Shown here piece after piece: positions 52,121 to 61,105 of a stretch of 64,000 bases of DNA. How positions within the stretch are numbered: the stretch's first letter is position 1; each line of letters opens with the position of its first letter. The DNA is from Symbiodinium natans (Eukaryota; Sar; Dinophyceae; Suessiales; Symbiodiniaceae), in contig CAJNDS010002213.1 of assembly GCA_905221605.1 (NCBI GenBank), positions 1,381,121 to 1,445,120 of the forward strand. Direction: 5' to 3'. A program made the position numbers and the translations under genes. Under the pieces are notes generated by a model, which saw nothing but the letters and a program-made list of their open reading frames with translations, made no database searches and was not told the DNA's origin.

Positions 52121-52715
52121 GCAAGAGGGATTCAAGAGCCTGGGCAATAACTGCAAGGTCCAAGTCCCCGATGCTGAGAATGCAGACGACCAGGGCATCA
52201 TCAACTTGGACCAGTTCATTGCTGGTTTGTCTGCAGCATCATTTGTGGAGGACAAGCTGTGGGACTCCATGCCAAGCGTTCTGGCTTGTGTCCAAGAGTT
52301 CAAAGACCTCACTGACAAGCTTTGCAAGCTTGTGAGATGGGCTTTTCTGAAGCAGGAAGCTTTCAGGCAAATGCGTCAGGAGCAGACATCAACGTCAGCA
52401 GACGATCTTTGCAAGTGGGCAGATGCCCTTCGCGCGTCGCACTTGTTTGGGATGAAGGATCCGAAACTTGTCAGCGACATACAGAAATTGCTCTTAGAGC
52501 CAGTCGACGCAGAGCTTGCAAAGCTTCAGTCAGCAGGCTTGGACGCTGTTGCTCCAATTGCTGAGCAGTTTGCGCAAAACGCTTTAGGCAATGGGCTGTC
52601 CAAAGGCGTGTTTGAGGAGATGATGGTCAAGTTGCCACAGAAGCACCGGCTTCGCAGTCTGGTGCAGGCCTTTGGCCAGGCGCGAACCATCAAGGGCAGT
52701 AAGGTTATTGTTTAG
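52121..52715 (+). CDS. Helical cargo gene, exon with weak EF-hand-like loop
   Basis: The open frame extends upstream of the first start codon to about 52,121. It includes a D/N-rich stretch followed by Gly-Ile-Ile (ADDQGIINLDQF), which weakly resembles an EF-hand loop but lacks the full acid spacing. The rest is helical (LCKLVRWAFLKQEAFRQM). Confidence 0.5.
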
Positions 52716-52875
52716 CTCGGATCGCGCTTGACGCGCAGCCTTGCCTTGGCTTGATAGGAGCTGTTGGGATCATTATACACGAGTTATACTGTGATACAAG
52801 CAGTTTCCATGATTCATGATTGGGTTTGTGTTTTTGATTGTGTTTCCTCTTAAGCCATCCTGGTCCTGACTTGAG

Positions 52876-53886
52876 GTGGCAATGATCCCAGGCAGCACAA
52901 AGGAGAAGGAGGAGGTGACATCTCTGAGCAAAGCCATGTGCCAGCTCCATGTGGAGCTAAAAGCAGCCATGGAGAAGCCCGATTGGGAATCAGACCTTGC
53001 GCGTGCGCAGTTGAACACAGCAGCAATGCTGGAGCATTTACAAACAAAGGTGGACATGATGAGAAGGCGAATGGTCGCCACAGCCAGGAAGAGCAGCCTG
53101 GAAGCTTGGAAGCTGCATGAGGAATTACAAGTTCCTTTGCAGCAGCTTTCGACTCCAAAGCCCAAAGAAGAAGATGCGTACATGAAGGTGGTGGTGGGCC
53201 ACACGTTGAAACTTTCCAAGGACTCAACCCAGCTTGCCGACACGATCGACAGAGTGCAGTGCGTCAAGGAGAACCTAGACGTTCTCAGCAGCATCGTCTT
53301 CGACCCTGATTCGGTGAGTTCTGAGAAAGCTGTCATGAATTTCAAGGATGCAGGGGACACCTTGGAGAATTTTCTCCAGACATGCAATGAAACAGAAGCG
53401 GTGGCAAAGACGCACGTGTCTGTTTGCGCTGCTCTGGTTCTGCTTCGCAGCCAGAAACTTGGCTCTGAGACAAAGGAAGGCCAGGACATGGCGACCAAGC
53501 TTGCAGATGTGTGTGGTGCGCTTGGCAAGCACCTTGAACACTTGAAGTCTTACACGCCTTCACCTGCAGAGGCAAAGAAAGCGCAATTTTACCAAGTTCG
53601 GGTCTTTGGTGAAGTTGTGCATGCGGAAGCCAAGTCGTGGCTTGAGACTCAGGGGCATGCAGAAGACACGAAGAAACGCAAGCATGAAGAGCTTGCCGAT
53701 GAAGCAGGGGGCTCAAAGGCAGCAAGATCTTCAGGAAAGCAGCAGAAAGGTGATGCCTCGAGCAAAAGCACAAGCAAGGCAGGCAAGGACAAGGATGACA
53801 AGAGTGAGAAGAAGCAAAAAGAGCAAAAGGAGAATGCCGGGAAGAAGAAGGAAAAGAGTCTGGCAAAGGCAAAGAACGCCAGGTAG
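52876..53886 (+). CDS. Helical cargo gene, last exon with Lys/Glu-rich tail
   Basis: Helical heptad-rich sequence (LSKAMCQLHVELKAAMEK; MLEHLQTKVDMMRRRM) for about 250 residues, then a Lys/Ser/Glu-rich disordered tail (KKRKHEELADEAGGSK, then KK-rich) that could localise to the nucleus. It ends at a stop at 53,886. The ATG at 52,879 or a splice acceptor just upstream could be the beginning. Confidence 0.55.
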   Translation: MAMIPGSTKEKEEVTSLSKAMCQLHVELKAAMEKPDWESDLARAQLNTAAMLEHLQTKVDMMRRRMVATARKSSLEAWKLHEELQVPLQQLSTPKPKEEDAYMKVVVGHTLKLSKDSTQLADTIDRVQCVKENLDVLSSIVFDPDSVSSEKAVMNFKDAGDTLENFLQTCNETEAVAKTHVSVCAALVLLRSQKLGSETKEGQDMATKLADVCGALGKHLEHLKSYTPSPAEAKKAQFYQVRVFGEVVHAEAKSWLETQGHAEDTKKRKHEELADEAGGSKAARSSGKQQKGDASSKSTSKAGKDKDDKSEKKQKEQKENAGKKKEKSLAKAKNAR

Positions 53887-54544
53887 CTCGTTTCACTGGC
53901 TTTCAGCCATGTGTCAGGCGGCTTTTAGCCATGGTCCACTCAACACCGCCATTGCTCATGCTGGCCGCTGCCTTTAGGACTTAGACTTATATATAGTGCT
54001 GCATATCGTATAGAATAATATAAATATAGTATAGCATAGTATAGTATTAGAATTAGTATAGTATAGTCTATGTTTCTATGCTGTGTGCGCATGTTAGATT
54101 GAAACTTGAACAGGGCAGGCCTGCAGAGCAGACTTGGTAGCTTGATTATCTGTCTTCTCCAGTCGCAAAGTCAAAAAGGCAGACAACGCAGCCAGTCTTT
54201 TTGTTCTTATGGCTTCTGACTTTGGACTCGATGATCAGAAATCATGTAAGCGCCTAAAGCCCTAAAAGCGCTTAAAGCTTGACCCAAAGCCTAAAGCCTA
54301 AAGCCCTATCTGTGGCGCTGAAGCTTGGAGACCTGTGGCTGTAGCATGTGGCCATGTGACAACTGACAGAAGAGGGCTCAAGGGAAGACGCCATGCAACA
54401 TGCAACATTGATGTCGCTTTATGAAGTTGTGTGTGTGTGGGGGCCTCTGCCTTGCAACAACTCGTAACATGTTTTTGTTTAAGGGTTTAAGTTAAGGCTA
54501 AGGTGCAATGTGAACTTCACTGTCAGCCTAGATCTGACTGAGTC
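53887..54544. other. Spacer upstream of the methyltransferase
   Basis: AT-rich TATAGTATAG-type tract at about 53,985-54,075, then GC-mixed DNA with AAAGCCTAAAGCC words. It presumably holds the methyltransferase promoter; no defined signal seen. Confidence 0.45.
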
Positions 54545-56491
54545 ATGGCAAATGCAAGCGCATCTAGTAGCCATGGCCATGGCCGCTGCTTGGAGAGGGC
54601 GCACTCCAATCCTGGAGAGCCTGAGTTGATGGTGCAGGCTTCAAGCCGGGTCTTGCAGGGAAGCAGCTTGCGCGAAGGGGATGCGCTGATGATATGCGCC
54701 AAGCAAAATTTATCTGGCTTTCAGTCACTCTACCCGCAAGACTGGGGGTCACCATCCATTGAGAACATGGCCAAGGCCACATTGTCTTGGGCTTCAGCTT
54801 GTTCAGGCAGTGAAGGTGCCTACTACGTAGCAGAAGCCATCAACAAGGCTTTTGATGATCTCTCGGTGCCACTGAGACTCAAGCACCGCTTTTCGTGTGA
54901 GATCAACAAAGATAAGCAACGATGGATCCATGCGGTGCTGGCCTCTGGCCCTGTCTTCTCAGCAGCAGAGCCAGAAGAGCCAGCAAAGCCCCCAAGTGGC
55001 CCAAGTGCAAGTCAATGTGACTATGGCCCTAACAAAGACAAAGACTCAGACTCAGACTCAGACAATGACCCCGAAGCAACTCGGAAGGCAGACTCAGATT
55101 CAGATTCGAACTCTGAGTCTTCAGAAGGGACTGTGCAGCACAGGTGCATCTTTCAGGATGTGCAAGATTTGGGCGCAGAGCATGCTCCTTGTGTTGTGCA
55201 CAACACCAAGTGCCAGGTTCCTGAAGTGGACATGTTTGTTTGTGGTGTGAGTTGCAAGGACATATCTAAGGCGAATCCAAACCGGGACCCATCCAAGATC
55301 GTGCTGTCTCAAAAGACATCCCCAGGGGGATCGGCCCAGACATGGTCCGGGTTTGATTCCTTTGTGTCCACAAAGCAGCCAGGCATAGTCATTTTTGAGA
55401 ATGTGGATGCGATAGAGGAGCCAGCAGGGCCTAAGGCCGAGTCCCCGTCCAACTTGGACTTTGTTCTCCAGCGCATGACTGCCCTGGGTTATGAATCCCA
55501 GACCATGATGACTGATGCGTTGCAGTTTGGTCTTCCTGCCAGGCGCCGTCGTGTCTACATATGTTTCATCCGCAAGGGATATTGCAAGTTTGCGTTTCAA
55601 AGGCGGCCTTTGACAGAAGTAGTCCCCATGTTCAGAAGCATGGTCTCATCCTGTGTGAGATCGCCGCCCTGTGCCTCTCATGTCCTCTTAGACTCACAAG
55701 ACGACGCTGTTGCAGCTGGTTTGCTGGAAGCGCAAGCCAAAAAGACCAAAGCTCTAGAGCGTGAGGAGGCTGCTAAGAAGGCTAAAGACAACCCGAAAGC
55801 CAAGGCCAAATCTAAGTCAGCGGCCAAATCTAAGTCAGCGTCCAAACCTACTGGCGAAGCTTGGGTCGAGCAGCACATTAAGTACAGCCAGAAGCTGAAC
55901 ATGCGTTGGGGGCAGCGTCCTGGCCGTGATTTGGAGACCAACGAGTGGTTCTTAACCTTGTCTGAACGTGAAAAGGATGTGCTTGTTTTGTCAAGGACAG
56001 AGGCGCCGCATGCGGCGTTCAGAAATCTCAGCCAATCAGTTGGCCGAGTGCATGGCAACAACTGGAATGCTGATAGAAGGCAGTATGAGGCTCCCACTAT
56101 GCTGCCCACTCAGCTGCTTTTTGTTGAAATCACAAAGCCAGCAAGGCTTCTCTTAGGTAGAGAGTCCCTGATGCTGTTGGGATTCCCAGTCCTCCGGTTC
56201 CTGAAAACCATGACAGAGGCCGGTTTCAATTCTGTTGACGACCCGTTGCCAGAGACGCAAAATCAAATGCCAGATGGACAGCCTGTCAAAAAAAGGAAGC
56301 GAAGGGTCACAGACCGGGTTTGGCTTTCCGAGGCACTTATGGCAGACCTTGCGGGAAACGCAATGGCCCTTCCAGTGCTCCTTGCTATCATTCAATCTGC
56401 CTTGTGTGCTCTTCCTATCCGTGGCCAGGCAAAGCCCATCTCTGACAAAGACGCAGAAGCCGCGTTGTCAGCCCTGGCCCTTGTGGTTTGA
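54545..56491 (+). CDS. C5-cytosine DNA methyltransferase (transposon-encoded)
   Basis: A single uninterrupted 648-aa frame. It transfers a methyl group from S-adenosylmethionine to cytosine C5 in DNA. Visible motifs in order: I (SACSGSEGAYY, about 83-93), the acidic partner E119, IV with the catalytic Cys (GVSCKD, C237), VI (FENV, 284-287), VIII (FGLPARRRRVYI, 328-339), IX-like (LLLGRESLMLLGFP, 535-548) and X (LAGNAMALPVLL, 602-613). The usual Pro before the catalytic Cys is Ser. An acidic DSDSDS insert sits between motifs I and IV (about 165-193), and a Lys/Ser-rich repeat (about 415-436) lies before the target-recognition region. It is not a fragment: all catalytic motifs remain, so activity is plausible. 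It is the last gene before the right terminal repeat. Retrotransposon-borne methyltransferases are known in dinoflagellates; I infer here a DNA-transposon-borne one. Confidence 0.9.
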   Translation: MANASASSSHGHGRCLERAHSNPGEPELMVQASSRVLQGSSLREGDALMICAKQNLSGFQSLYPQDWGSPSIENMAKATLSWASACSGSEGAYYVAEAINKAFDDLSVPLRLKHRFSCEINKDKQRWIHAVLASGPVFSAAEPEEPAKPPSGPSASQCDYGPNKDKDSDSDSDNDPEATRKADSDSDSNSESSEGTVQHRCIFQDVQDLGAEHAPCVVHNTKCQVPEVDMFVCGVSCKDISKANPNRDPSKIVLSQKTSPGGSAQTWSGFDSFVSTKQPGIVIFENVDAIEEPAGPKAESPSNLDFVLQRMTALGYESQTMMTDALQFGLPARRRRVYICFIRKGYCKFAFQRRPLTEVVPMFRSMVSSCVRSPPCASHVLLDSQDDAVAAGLLEAQAKKTKALEREEAAKKAKDNPKAKAKSKSAAKSKSASKPTGEAWVEQHIKYSQKLNMRWGQRPGRDLETNEWFLTLSEREKDVLVLSRTEAPHAAFRNLSQSVGRVHGNNWNADRRQYEAPTMLPTQLLFVEITKPARLLLGRESLMLLGFPVLRFLKTMTEAGFNSVDDPLPETQNQMPDGQPVKKRKRRVTDRVWLSEALMADLAGNAMALPVLLAIIQSALCALPIRGQAKPISDKDAEAALSALALVV

Positions 56492-56949
56492 GGTGAGCCT
56501 TCTCGATCGGGCTGGGGGCTTTCGTCCACTTTTGCAGGCAGCCGTGTCGCGCAGAGCTGCGCAAGGAGGAAAAAATAAACAGTGCGCAGCTGCAGTGTTT
56601 AGGGATTAGGGACGATGCTTTGCATTTGAAGCCAAGCTGAAGCTTTGTTGCCACTAGACTGTCCCCACATGTAGCCTAGGGCCTAGGGCCTAGTACCTGT
56701 TGGAGAGCAAGCCTTAGGGGATGGTGGGCTCTGTTTGGTTGACAAGGCTCAGGGTGGGAACACAGGAGGACAACGTGACAAGAAGGATGAATGTGTGAGA
56801 ATGAACAAATTCAAAGCAGTCAAAGCAGTCAAAGCATACCTTAAAGAAGTCTTGAACAATTAGCATTGCTAATTATTAGCAACCACAAGCGCAATGTCAA
56901 TGTTAATAGCTTCGGCTTCAATGAAGTGTCTGACAACTGTTTTTTGTAC
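56492..56949. other. Methyltransferase 3' region
   Basis: No supported frame. Contains GGCCTAGGGCCTAG words near 56,677-56,692 and an AGCAGTCAA triplication at about 56,814-56,836. Confidence 0.45.
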
Positions 56950-57404
56950 AGCTATGAAGTTTTACAACCTAGTTGTTTGCACTAGTCTTGACGTTCAAGA
57001 CCATTGTAAGCAACCATTTGGTACTCGTTGAAAAAACCCAAACGCATAGTCAAACAAGTGTTGTGCATAGTTTTTTAAGGTGCAATTTTTCCAAGAATTG
57101 TTTGCAATAGTTTTGGTGTTTAAAGAACTTTGCAAAAACAAATGTCTGCAATAGTTTGGGGTTTTCAAAAGTATTGCAAAACAATTGCATGCAATAGTTT
57201 GTCTTTTTGAAACTATTGCAAAACAATTGCGTGCAATAGTTGTGTTTTTTCAAACTATTGCAAAACAATTGCGTGCAATAGTTGTGTTTTTTGAAACTAT
57301 TGCAAAAACAATTGTGCGAACAATTGCGGGTGTTTTCCTCTCTCTAAACATTGGGGGGGTGTATAAAAACATGGTTTTGTATCAGGCTTCTTGAAAACAT
57401 TCAA
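56950..57404 (-). repeat. Right terminal inverted repeat with subterminal palindromes
   Basis: Inverted copy of 36,646-37,135. The outermost bases match the left tip for 18 bp, then GCCTG against GGCCTG. The repeated palindromic units (AACTATTGCAAAACAATTGC) are clearest at about 57,165-57,310. Confidence 0.88.
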
Positions 57405-60400
57405 CTTTTGTTCATCAGCCTCTTCTTCATCCAGAATACCCTTTTCACCATCTTTTTGTGACACATTGGTCATCTGCAGCGCTTGTGGTGCTGAGGAGGA
57501 CGAAGATTCTGCTCCCCCACTTACTGGTGGTTGAAAAGCGTTCCTGTCAGGAATCTCCAATCCCTTTGCCCTTTGAAAGGACACATGGTTTGCCACATCC
57601 ACCAAATGCTTCAACTGGGCCAGCCGGTCCTCAGACATCTCTTCGTGAGAATACTTGCAGCCAAATCGCACACGACATCTCCCTTTGAGATAGTAGTCGA
57701 AACAGCAATGGTGGAACCCCGCGTCCCTTAGTGCCTTCCTGGAAGCATTGTCCCAGGATTTGCCAGGCTCCCAAGTCCCTTCCAATGCCATGTCATCGTC
57801 GTGAAGATACCTGCACGCAGTCCCATATTTACAACCACTTTGATTGTAATACAGACACAGCCGTTTCTTCGTTTCACCCAGCGTAGGCTCACCTTTCGAT
57901 GTCCCTTTGCCATAGTTGTACTGGGCTCGGAAGGCCGAATCCTCCCGCTCCTGCTGCGCCTCATCCACTGTACCTTCATCAGTTGGAGGGCCACCGATGT
58001 CCCCATCCTCGTCACCAGTTTTTTGGCTGTTCTTTGGCTCAGTTGGCTCTCCTTCAGGCCACCCTTCACCGTAGCGACGATGTTCATAGGAACACCCATC
58101 TCCATTTCGACACCTCCCTTGATTGAAGAACCTGCACAGCTTACTGTATCCAAGTGACACAGTCTTCGGAGTCGTGTGAGCCTTTTTGTACTGTTCGGGA
58201 TCCATATAGGCTTCTATTGGCCTGTTTTCCCTCTTACTCATCTCCTCGACTGCACCATCAAGCTCTTGCAGAAATCGCTTGGTGTCCAACCACAGCTCGT
58301 TCCAAAGCTCATCTTTCCCTTTGCTCAGCAACATTGCCACCGCTTCACCCACGACTGGTCCACTAAATCTTCTTTTCTTGCGTGCCAGTTCGTAGAGCGC
58401 GTCGTGGTACTGCTTCCGGGAAAAAGTGGTTGTTTCTTCCACACCGACACGTTCTTTCTCCTCAGGCTTCCAATCATCACTTAGCAAGATGTTGTATGCG
58501 CTCCGAGCCTCATTATTCAGGAATGCATGATCTGCAATACTCTCCACAATCACGTCCATTGACCGACTCAGCAACATCCCAGTGATTTTGCCCACGTAGT
58601 CATTATCAATGGTTTCATCTTCCAGGAGATTTCGACAGATCTTTTCTCCATAGAGCTGTTTCTGCTCCGCCTCCTCTTGTTCCTTCGAGGATGCTTTTGA
58701 CTCGGCAAACCACTCACGAGACTGCGGTTCCTCCGACTTCCAGTCCCATTGACCATCGGAACCTTTGTACCATTGACCAGTCTGCCATGAGCCTGTCCAC
58801 CATGTACCCCAGCTGCTGTCCTTCCATTTGCGCAGCTTTGAAGAGGAATCCTCCTCGTCCTCTTCCAAAACCAGAAAGGTGTCCAAGATTATGGTACCAT
58901 CATCTTCCACTCGTTTCACTGTTCCATTGACAGTATCACCAAATTGGAACTGATGTACATTGTTCCCTTCTGCAGGAACCAATACATTTATATCACCATA
59001 GTCCAAAAAGGCTCCATACCCATTGATGCAGCGCACTAGACCAATGATCTTGTCTCCCTCTTGATAGCAATGTGTCCCAGGTGATTCCAAGGCTCCCGCT
59101 CGGGGCACTTTCTTTGCATGCTCTTCAGAAACCATTTCTGTATCATCGGCTCCTGGCGCATCCTTTGTCTTCACCTTTGGGTCACACTGCTCGTCCTGCT
59201 CCACGAGTCCCACAAGCTCATCTTTTTTGTGCTCCTGGATTTCAGGACCTCCCTTTTTCTCTGCCAAAGGCTTTGCCTCATCTGCTTCAGTTCGCTCGGT
59301 GTCGACTTCCGGTGAACTTCCAGACGGCAACGCCTCTCCCTTCATGGGAGTGGACCCATCATTGGTGTCCTTTGTCACACCTTCTGCAGCAGGCAAATTT
59401 TCTTCCGCTGCAGGGCGATTGAGTTGTTCATCCACGGCAGGCACACTTTCTTCCACCGCAGGCTCCTTTGGTTCCATGGTTTCCAAAGGAGAATTGCCAC
59501 CATCATTGACCACAGCTGCCTCATTGGCTCCGGTGTAGTCCTTGTCATTTCGTTCCTCGCGGCTAACTTCAGGTTGCACCAGTGCGTCCACCTGTGAACC
59601 TCCATCATCAGCTGCTGCGGAGACCTGCGCCCCATTGTTGCAGTCGCCCGTGGAACGTAACACCATATGCACCTCAACCTGTGCCTCCTTTGCACTCCAG
59701 GTACTATCTGGTGCATCGACCCGCGCTTCATTGGCGCTCCAGGCCTCATCTTTCCGATCAACCGTGTCTCCAGCAGTTTCAGAAGTTTCCTTTTCCCTTT
59801 GAATGGCAGAATTCTCGGCACCAAACGAAGAGACCTCCTCAGTCGTAATGCACAACTTTTTCTCTTCGCCATCCAAATCTCCAGGGCCATCTTCCTGAAC
59901 GACAGGTACCACATCCACCACTCGCTCTTCTGCAGCCGACACAATTCCGATCTCCACATTGGGCATTTTTTCTTCTGGACCCACCGATTCCACCGCTGCC
60001 ACACCCTCAGAAAGCATCCCCATTTCTTCCCGATCCAGATGTTGAGCTTCAGCGATGTCTGCTCGGTTTCCAGAAATCCCCTCTTCTTCAGGAGAACCCG
60101 AGGTCGGGGCGTCACCACCACCCCTAGGACCGCTATCCCCGATAGTAGAGGAAAAATCCTTTTCACTTACACTATTTACACTGCTGTTCACACTTTCCAT
60201 GCTACCCTGCTGTGCCTTAGAAGACTCAGTAGATGACGGAGACGAGGTAGCACCCAGCGCTGGCTCATCTTCCACAGGGACAATGCCCATTCCAACACCT
60301 GGCCCCTCACTATTTCCAGCCATTCCAGTCTTCTTAGGCCCCACCCATTGGGTATCTCCAGTGTCCAAGCAGTAAAAATATTCTCTCCCATCCTCGTGAA

Positions 60401-61040
60401 AATGGCGTTCCCATGTCTTCCCATCGCAGTCGATGATTGGAAGGTCAGCAGCTTGAGACGCTTTGCCTCCACCATCAGCGTATAAGTCTTCATCTGACTC
60501 CTGCTGTATTCTTGCTGCCTCCAATTCCAGGATTTCTCCTTCGCTCATCACCATAGCAACAGGAACGACTCCTTCTGTGTCCCCAACGACGAGGATACTG
60601 CCTTTTGTCGCAGCAACAGGCGCAGTTTCTTCCGCTTCACCTGTCAACAGATCACCACTTTCAGCCGCGAAACTCACTTTGTTGCGAGCTCGCTTGGAAA
60701 CAGGGATAACATCCCCAACCAGTTCTGTCTGGCACCCTTGCTCCACCATCTTTGACGTAGAGGAGCTTGTTGTTGGCGCTCCCGTTGATTCAGCAGATTC
60801 CGCAGCTCGAAGAAGATGCCCATGTTTGCTCAGAAGGCGCAGCAAAACTACTTCCATCTGGTCTTCCAGTCCTTCCACCACCGGCTTCTCTTCGCCACGC
60901 ATACCACCAACATCAACCAGAGCTTCCACATTGGGAACAACTTTTTCACCCGTTGCAGACCGTTTGACACCACTTTCACCTTGATCGCCCACATTGGAGC
61001 TCGATGATGTCGCACCAGTCCGTAACCAGTTGGTCGCCAT
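57297..61040 (-). CDS. Gag-like polyprotein, 5' part (WW, S1-like, CCCH), interrupted
   Basis: The frame starts at the ATG at 61,040 (MATNWLRTG), only 45 bp from the primer-binding site. The genuine coding part is 1,212 codons (to 57,405). The last 35 codons to the stop at 57,297 lie in the inserted transposon. Domains by residue: a WW domain (207-236, KTWERHF...GDTQWVGP), long acidic Ala/Glu/Ser linkers with repeated WSANEA/WSAKEA and PAAEE words, an S1-like RNA-binding fold (660-722, GLVRCINGYGAFLDYG), a Trp-rich stretch (744-767), a helical region (780-960), and three CCCH fingers at 969-988, 1062-1081 and about 1112-1132. Together with the 3' part it would form a 2,609-aa RNA-binding protein without pol domains. 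A cellular RNA-binding gene captured by LTRs is a possible alternative origin. Confidence 0.82.
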   Translation of the reverse strand: MATNWLRTGATSSSSNVGDQGESGVKRSATGEKVVPNVEALVDVGGMRGEEKPVVEGLEDQMEVVLLRLLSKHGHLLRAAESAESTGAPTTSSSTSKMVEQGCQTELVGDVIPVSKRARNKVSFAAESGDLLTGEAEETAPVAATKGSILVVGDTEGVVPVAMVMSEGEILELEAARIQQESDEDLYADGGGKASQAADLPIIDCDGKTWERHFHEDGREYFYCLDTGDTQWVGPKKTGMAGNSEGPGVGMGIVPVEDEPALGATSSPSSTESSKAQQGSMESVNSSVNSVSEKDFSSTIGDSGPRGGGDAPTSGSPEEEGISGNRADIAEAQHLDREEMGMLSEGVAAVESVGPEEKMPNVEIGIVSAAEERVVDVVPVVQEDGPGDLDGEEKKLCITTEEVSSFGAENSAIQREKETSETAGDTVDRKDEAWSANEARVDAPDSTWSAKEAQVEVHMVLRSTGDCNNGAQVSAAADDGGSQVDALVQPEVSREERNDKDYTGANEAAVVNDGGNSPLETMEPKEPAVEESVPAVDEQLNRPAAEENLPAAEGVTKDTNDGSTPMKGEALPSGSSPEVDTERTEADEAKPLAEKKGGPEIQEHKKDELVGLVEQDEQCDPKVKTKDAPGADDTEMVSEEHAKKVPRAGALESPGTHCYQEGDKIIGLVRCINGYGAFLDYGDINVLVPAEGNNVHQFQFGDTVNGTVKRVEDDGTIILDTFLVLEEDEEDSSSKLRKWKDSSWGTWWTGSWQTGQWYKGSDGQWDWKSEEPQSREWFAESKASSKEQEEAEQKQLYGEKICRNLLEDETIDNDYVGKITGMLLSRSMDVIVESIADHAFLNNEARSAYNILLSDDWKPEEKERVGVEETTTFSRKQYHDALYELARKKRRFSGPVVGEAVAMLLSKGKDELWNELWLDTKRFLQELDGAVEEMSKRENRPIEAYMDPEQYKKAHTTPKTVSLGYSKLCRFFNQGRCRNGDGCSYEHRRYGEGWPEGEPTEPKNSQKTGDEDGDIGGPPTDEGTVDEAQQEREDSAFRAQYNYGKGTSKGEPTLGETKKRLCLYYNQSGCKYGTACRYLHDDDMALEGTWEPGKSWDNASRKALRDAGFHHCCFDYYLKGRCRVRFGCKYSHEEMSEDRLAQLKHLVDVANHVSFQRAKGLEIPDRNAFQPPVSGGAESSSSSAPQALQMTNVSQKDGEKGILDEEEADEQKLNVFKKPDTKPCFYTPPQCLERGKHPQLFAQLFLQ
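57405..57412. repeat. 8-bp target duplication (right) of giant transposon
   Basis: CTTTTGTT, identical to 36,638-36,645. On the minus strand its last three bases form the Lys codon at which the interrupted frame continues. Confidence 0.93.
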
Positions 61041-61085
61041 GGCTTCAAACTTCCACCCTAAATCCGAAACACAAACCGCAGGGAA
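61041..61085 (-). other. Leader of the retrotransposon ORF
   Basis: Short untranslated stretch between the primer-binding site and the start codon; nothing recognised. Confidence 0.5.
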
Positions 61086-61105
61086 CCTAATTTGGGCTCA
61101 TAACC
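61086..61105 (-). other. Primer-binding site (half initiator-Met tRNA type)
   Basis: Directly beside the 5' LTR, the minus strand reads GGTTATGAGCCCAAATTAGG. The first 12 bases are complementary to GGGCTCATAACC, the anticodon stem-loop of initiator-Met tRNA, as used by Drosophila copia and Ty5, which prime with a tRNA fragment and not the 3' end. The remaining bases would pair with the anticodon-stem side to a lesser degree. Confidence 0.8.

Larger units (their letters stand above)
36646..57404 (+). mobile_element. Giant (20.8-kb) hAT-like DNA transposon with cargo genes
   Basis: The ends are precise: the outermost bases are TTGAATGTTTTCAAGAAG on the left and its exact inverse on the right, flanked by identical 8-bp duplications. 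Internal to the tips are long imperfect terminal inverted repeats of about 450-490 bp. The + strand encodes a transposase with RNase-H-fold and hAT C-terminal motifs, a phosphatase-ankyrin gene nested in the transposase intron, a long helical protein gene and a C5-cytosine DNA methyltransferase. The insertion splits the retrotransposon ORF, and excision with one duplication copy would restore the frame. Typical hAT elements are a few kb, so the size and cargo are unusual. Assignment to hAT rests on the 8-bp duplication and weak motifs; another RNase-H-fold superfamily (for example Zisupton/KDZ, also 8 bp) is the main alternative. Confidence 0.88.

Noticed and set aside
57458-60984. Plus-strand frames (up to 189 codons) opposite the 5' part of the gag-like ORF
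   Set aside because: Shadow frames of the WW/S1/CCCH ORF, with no domains.
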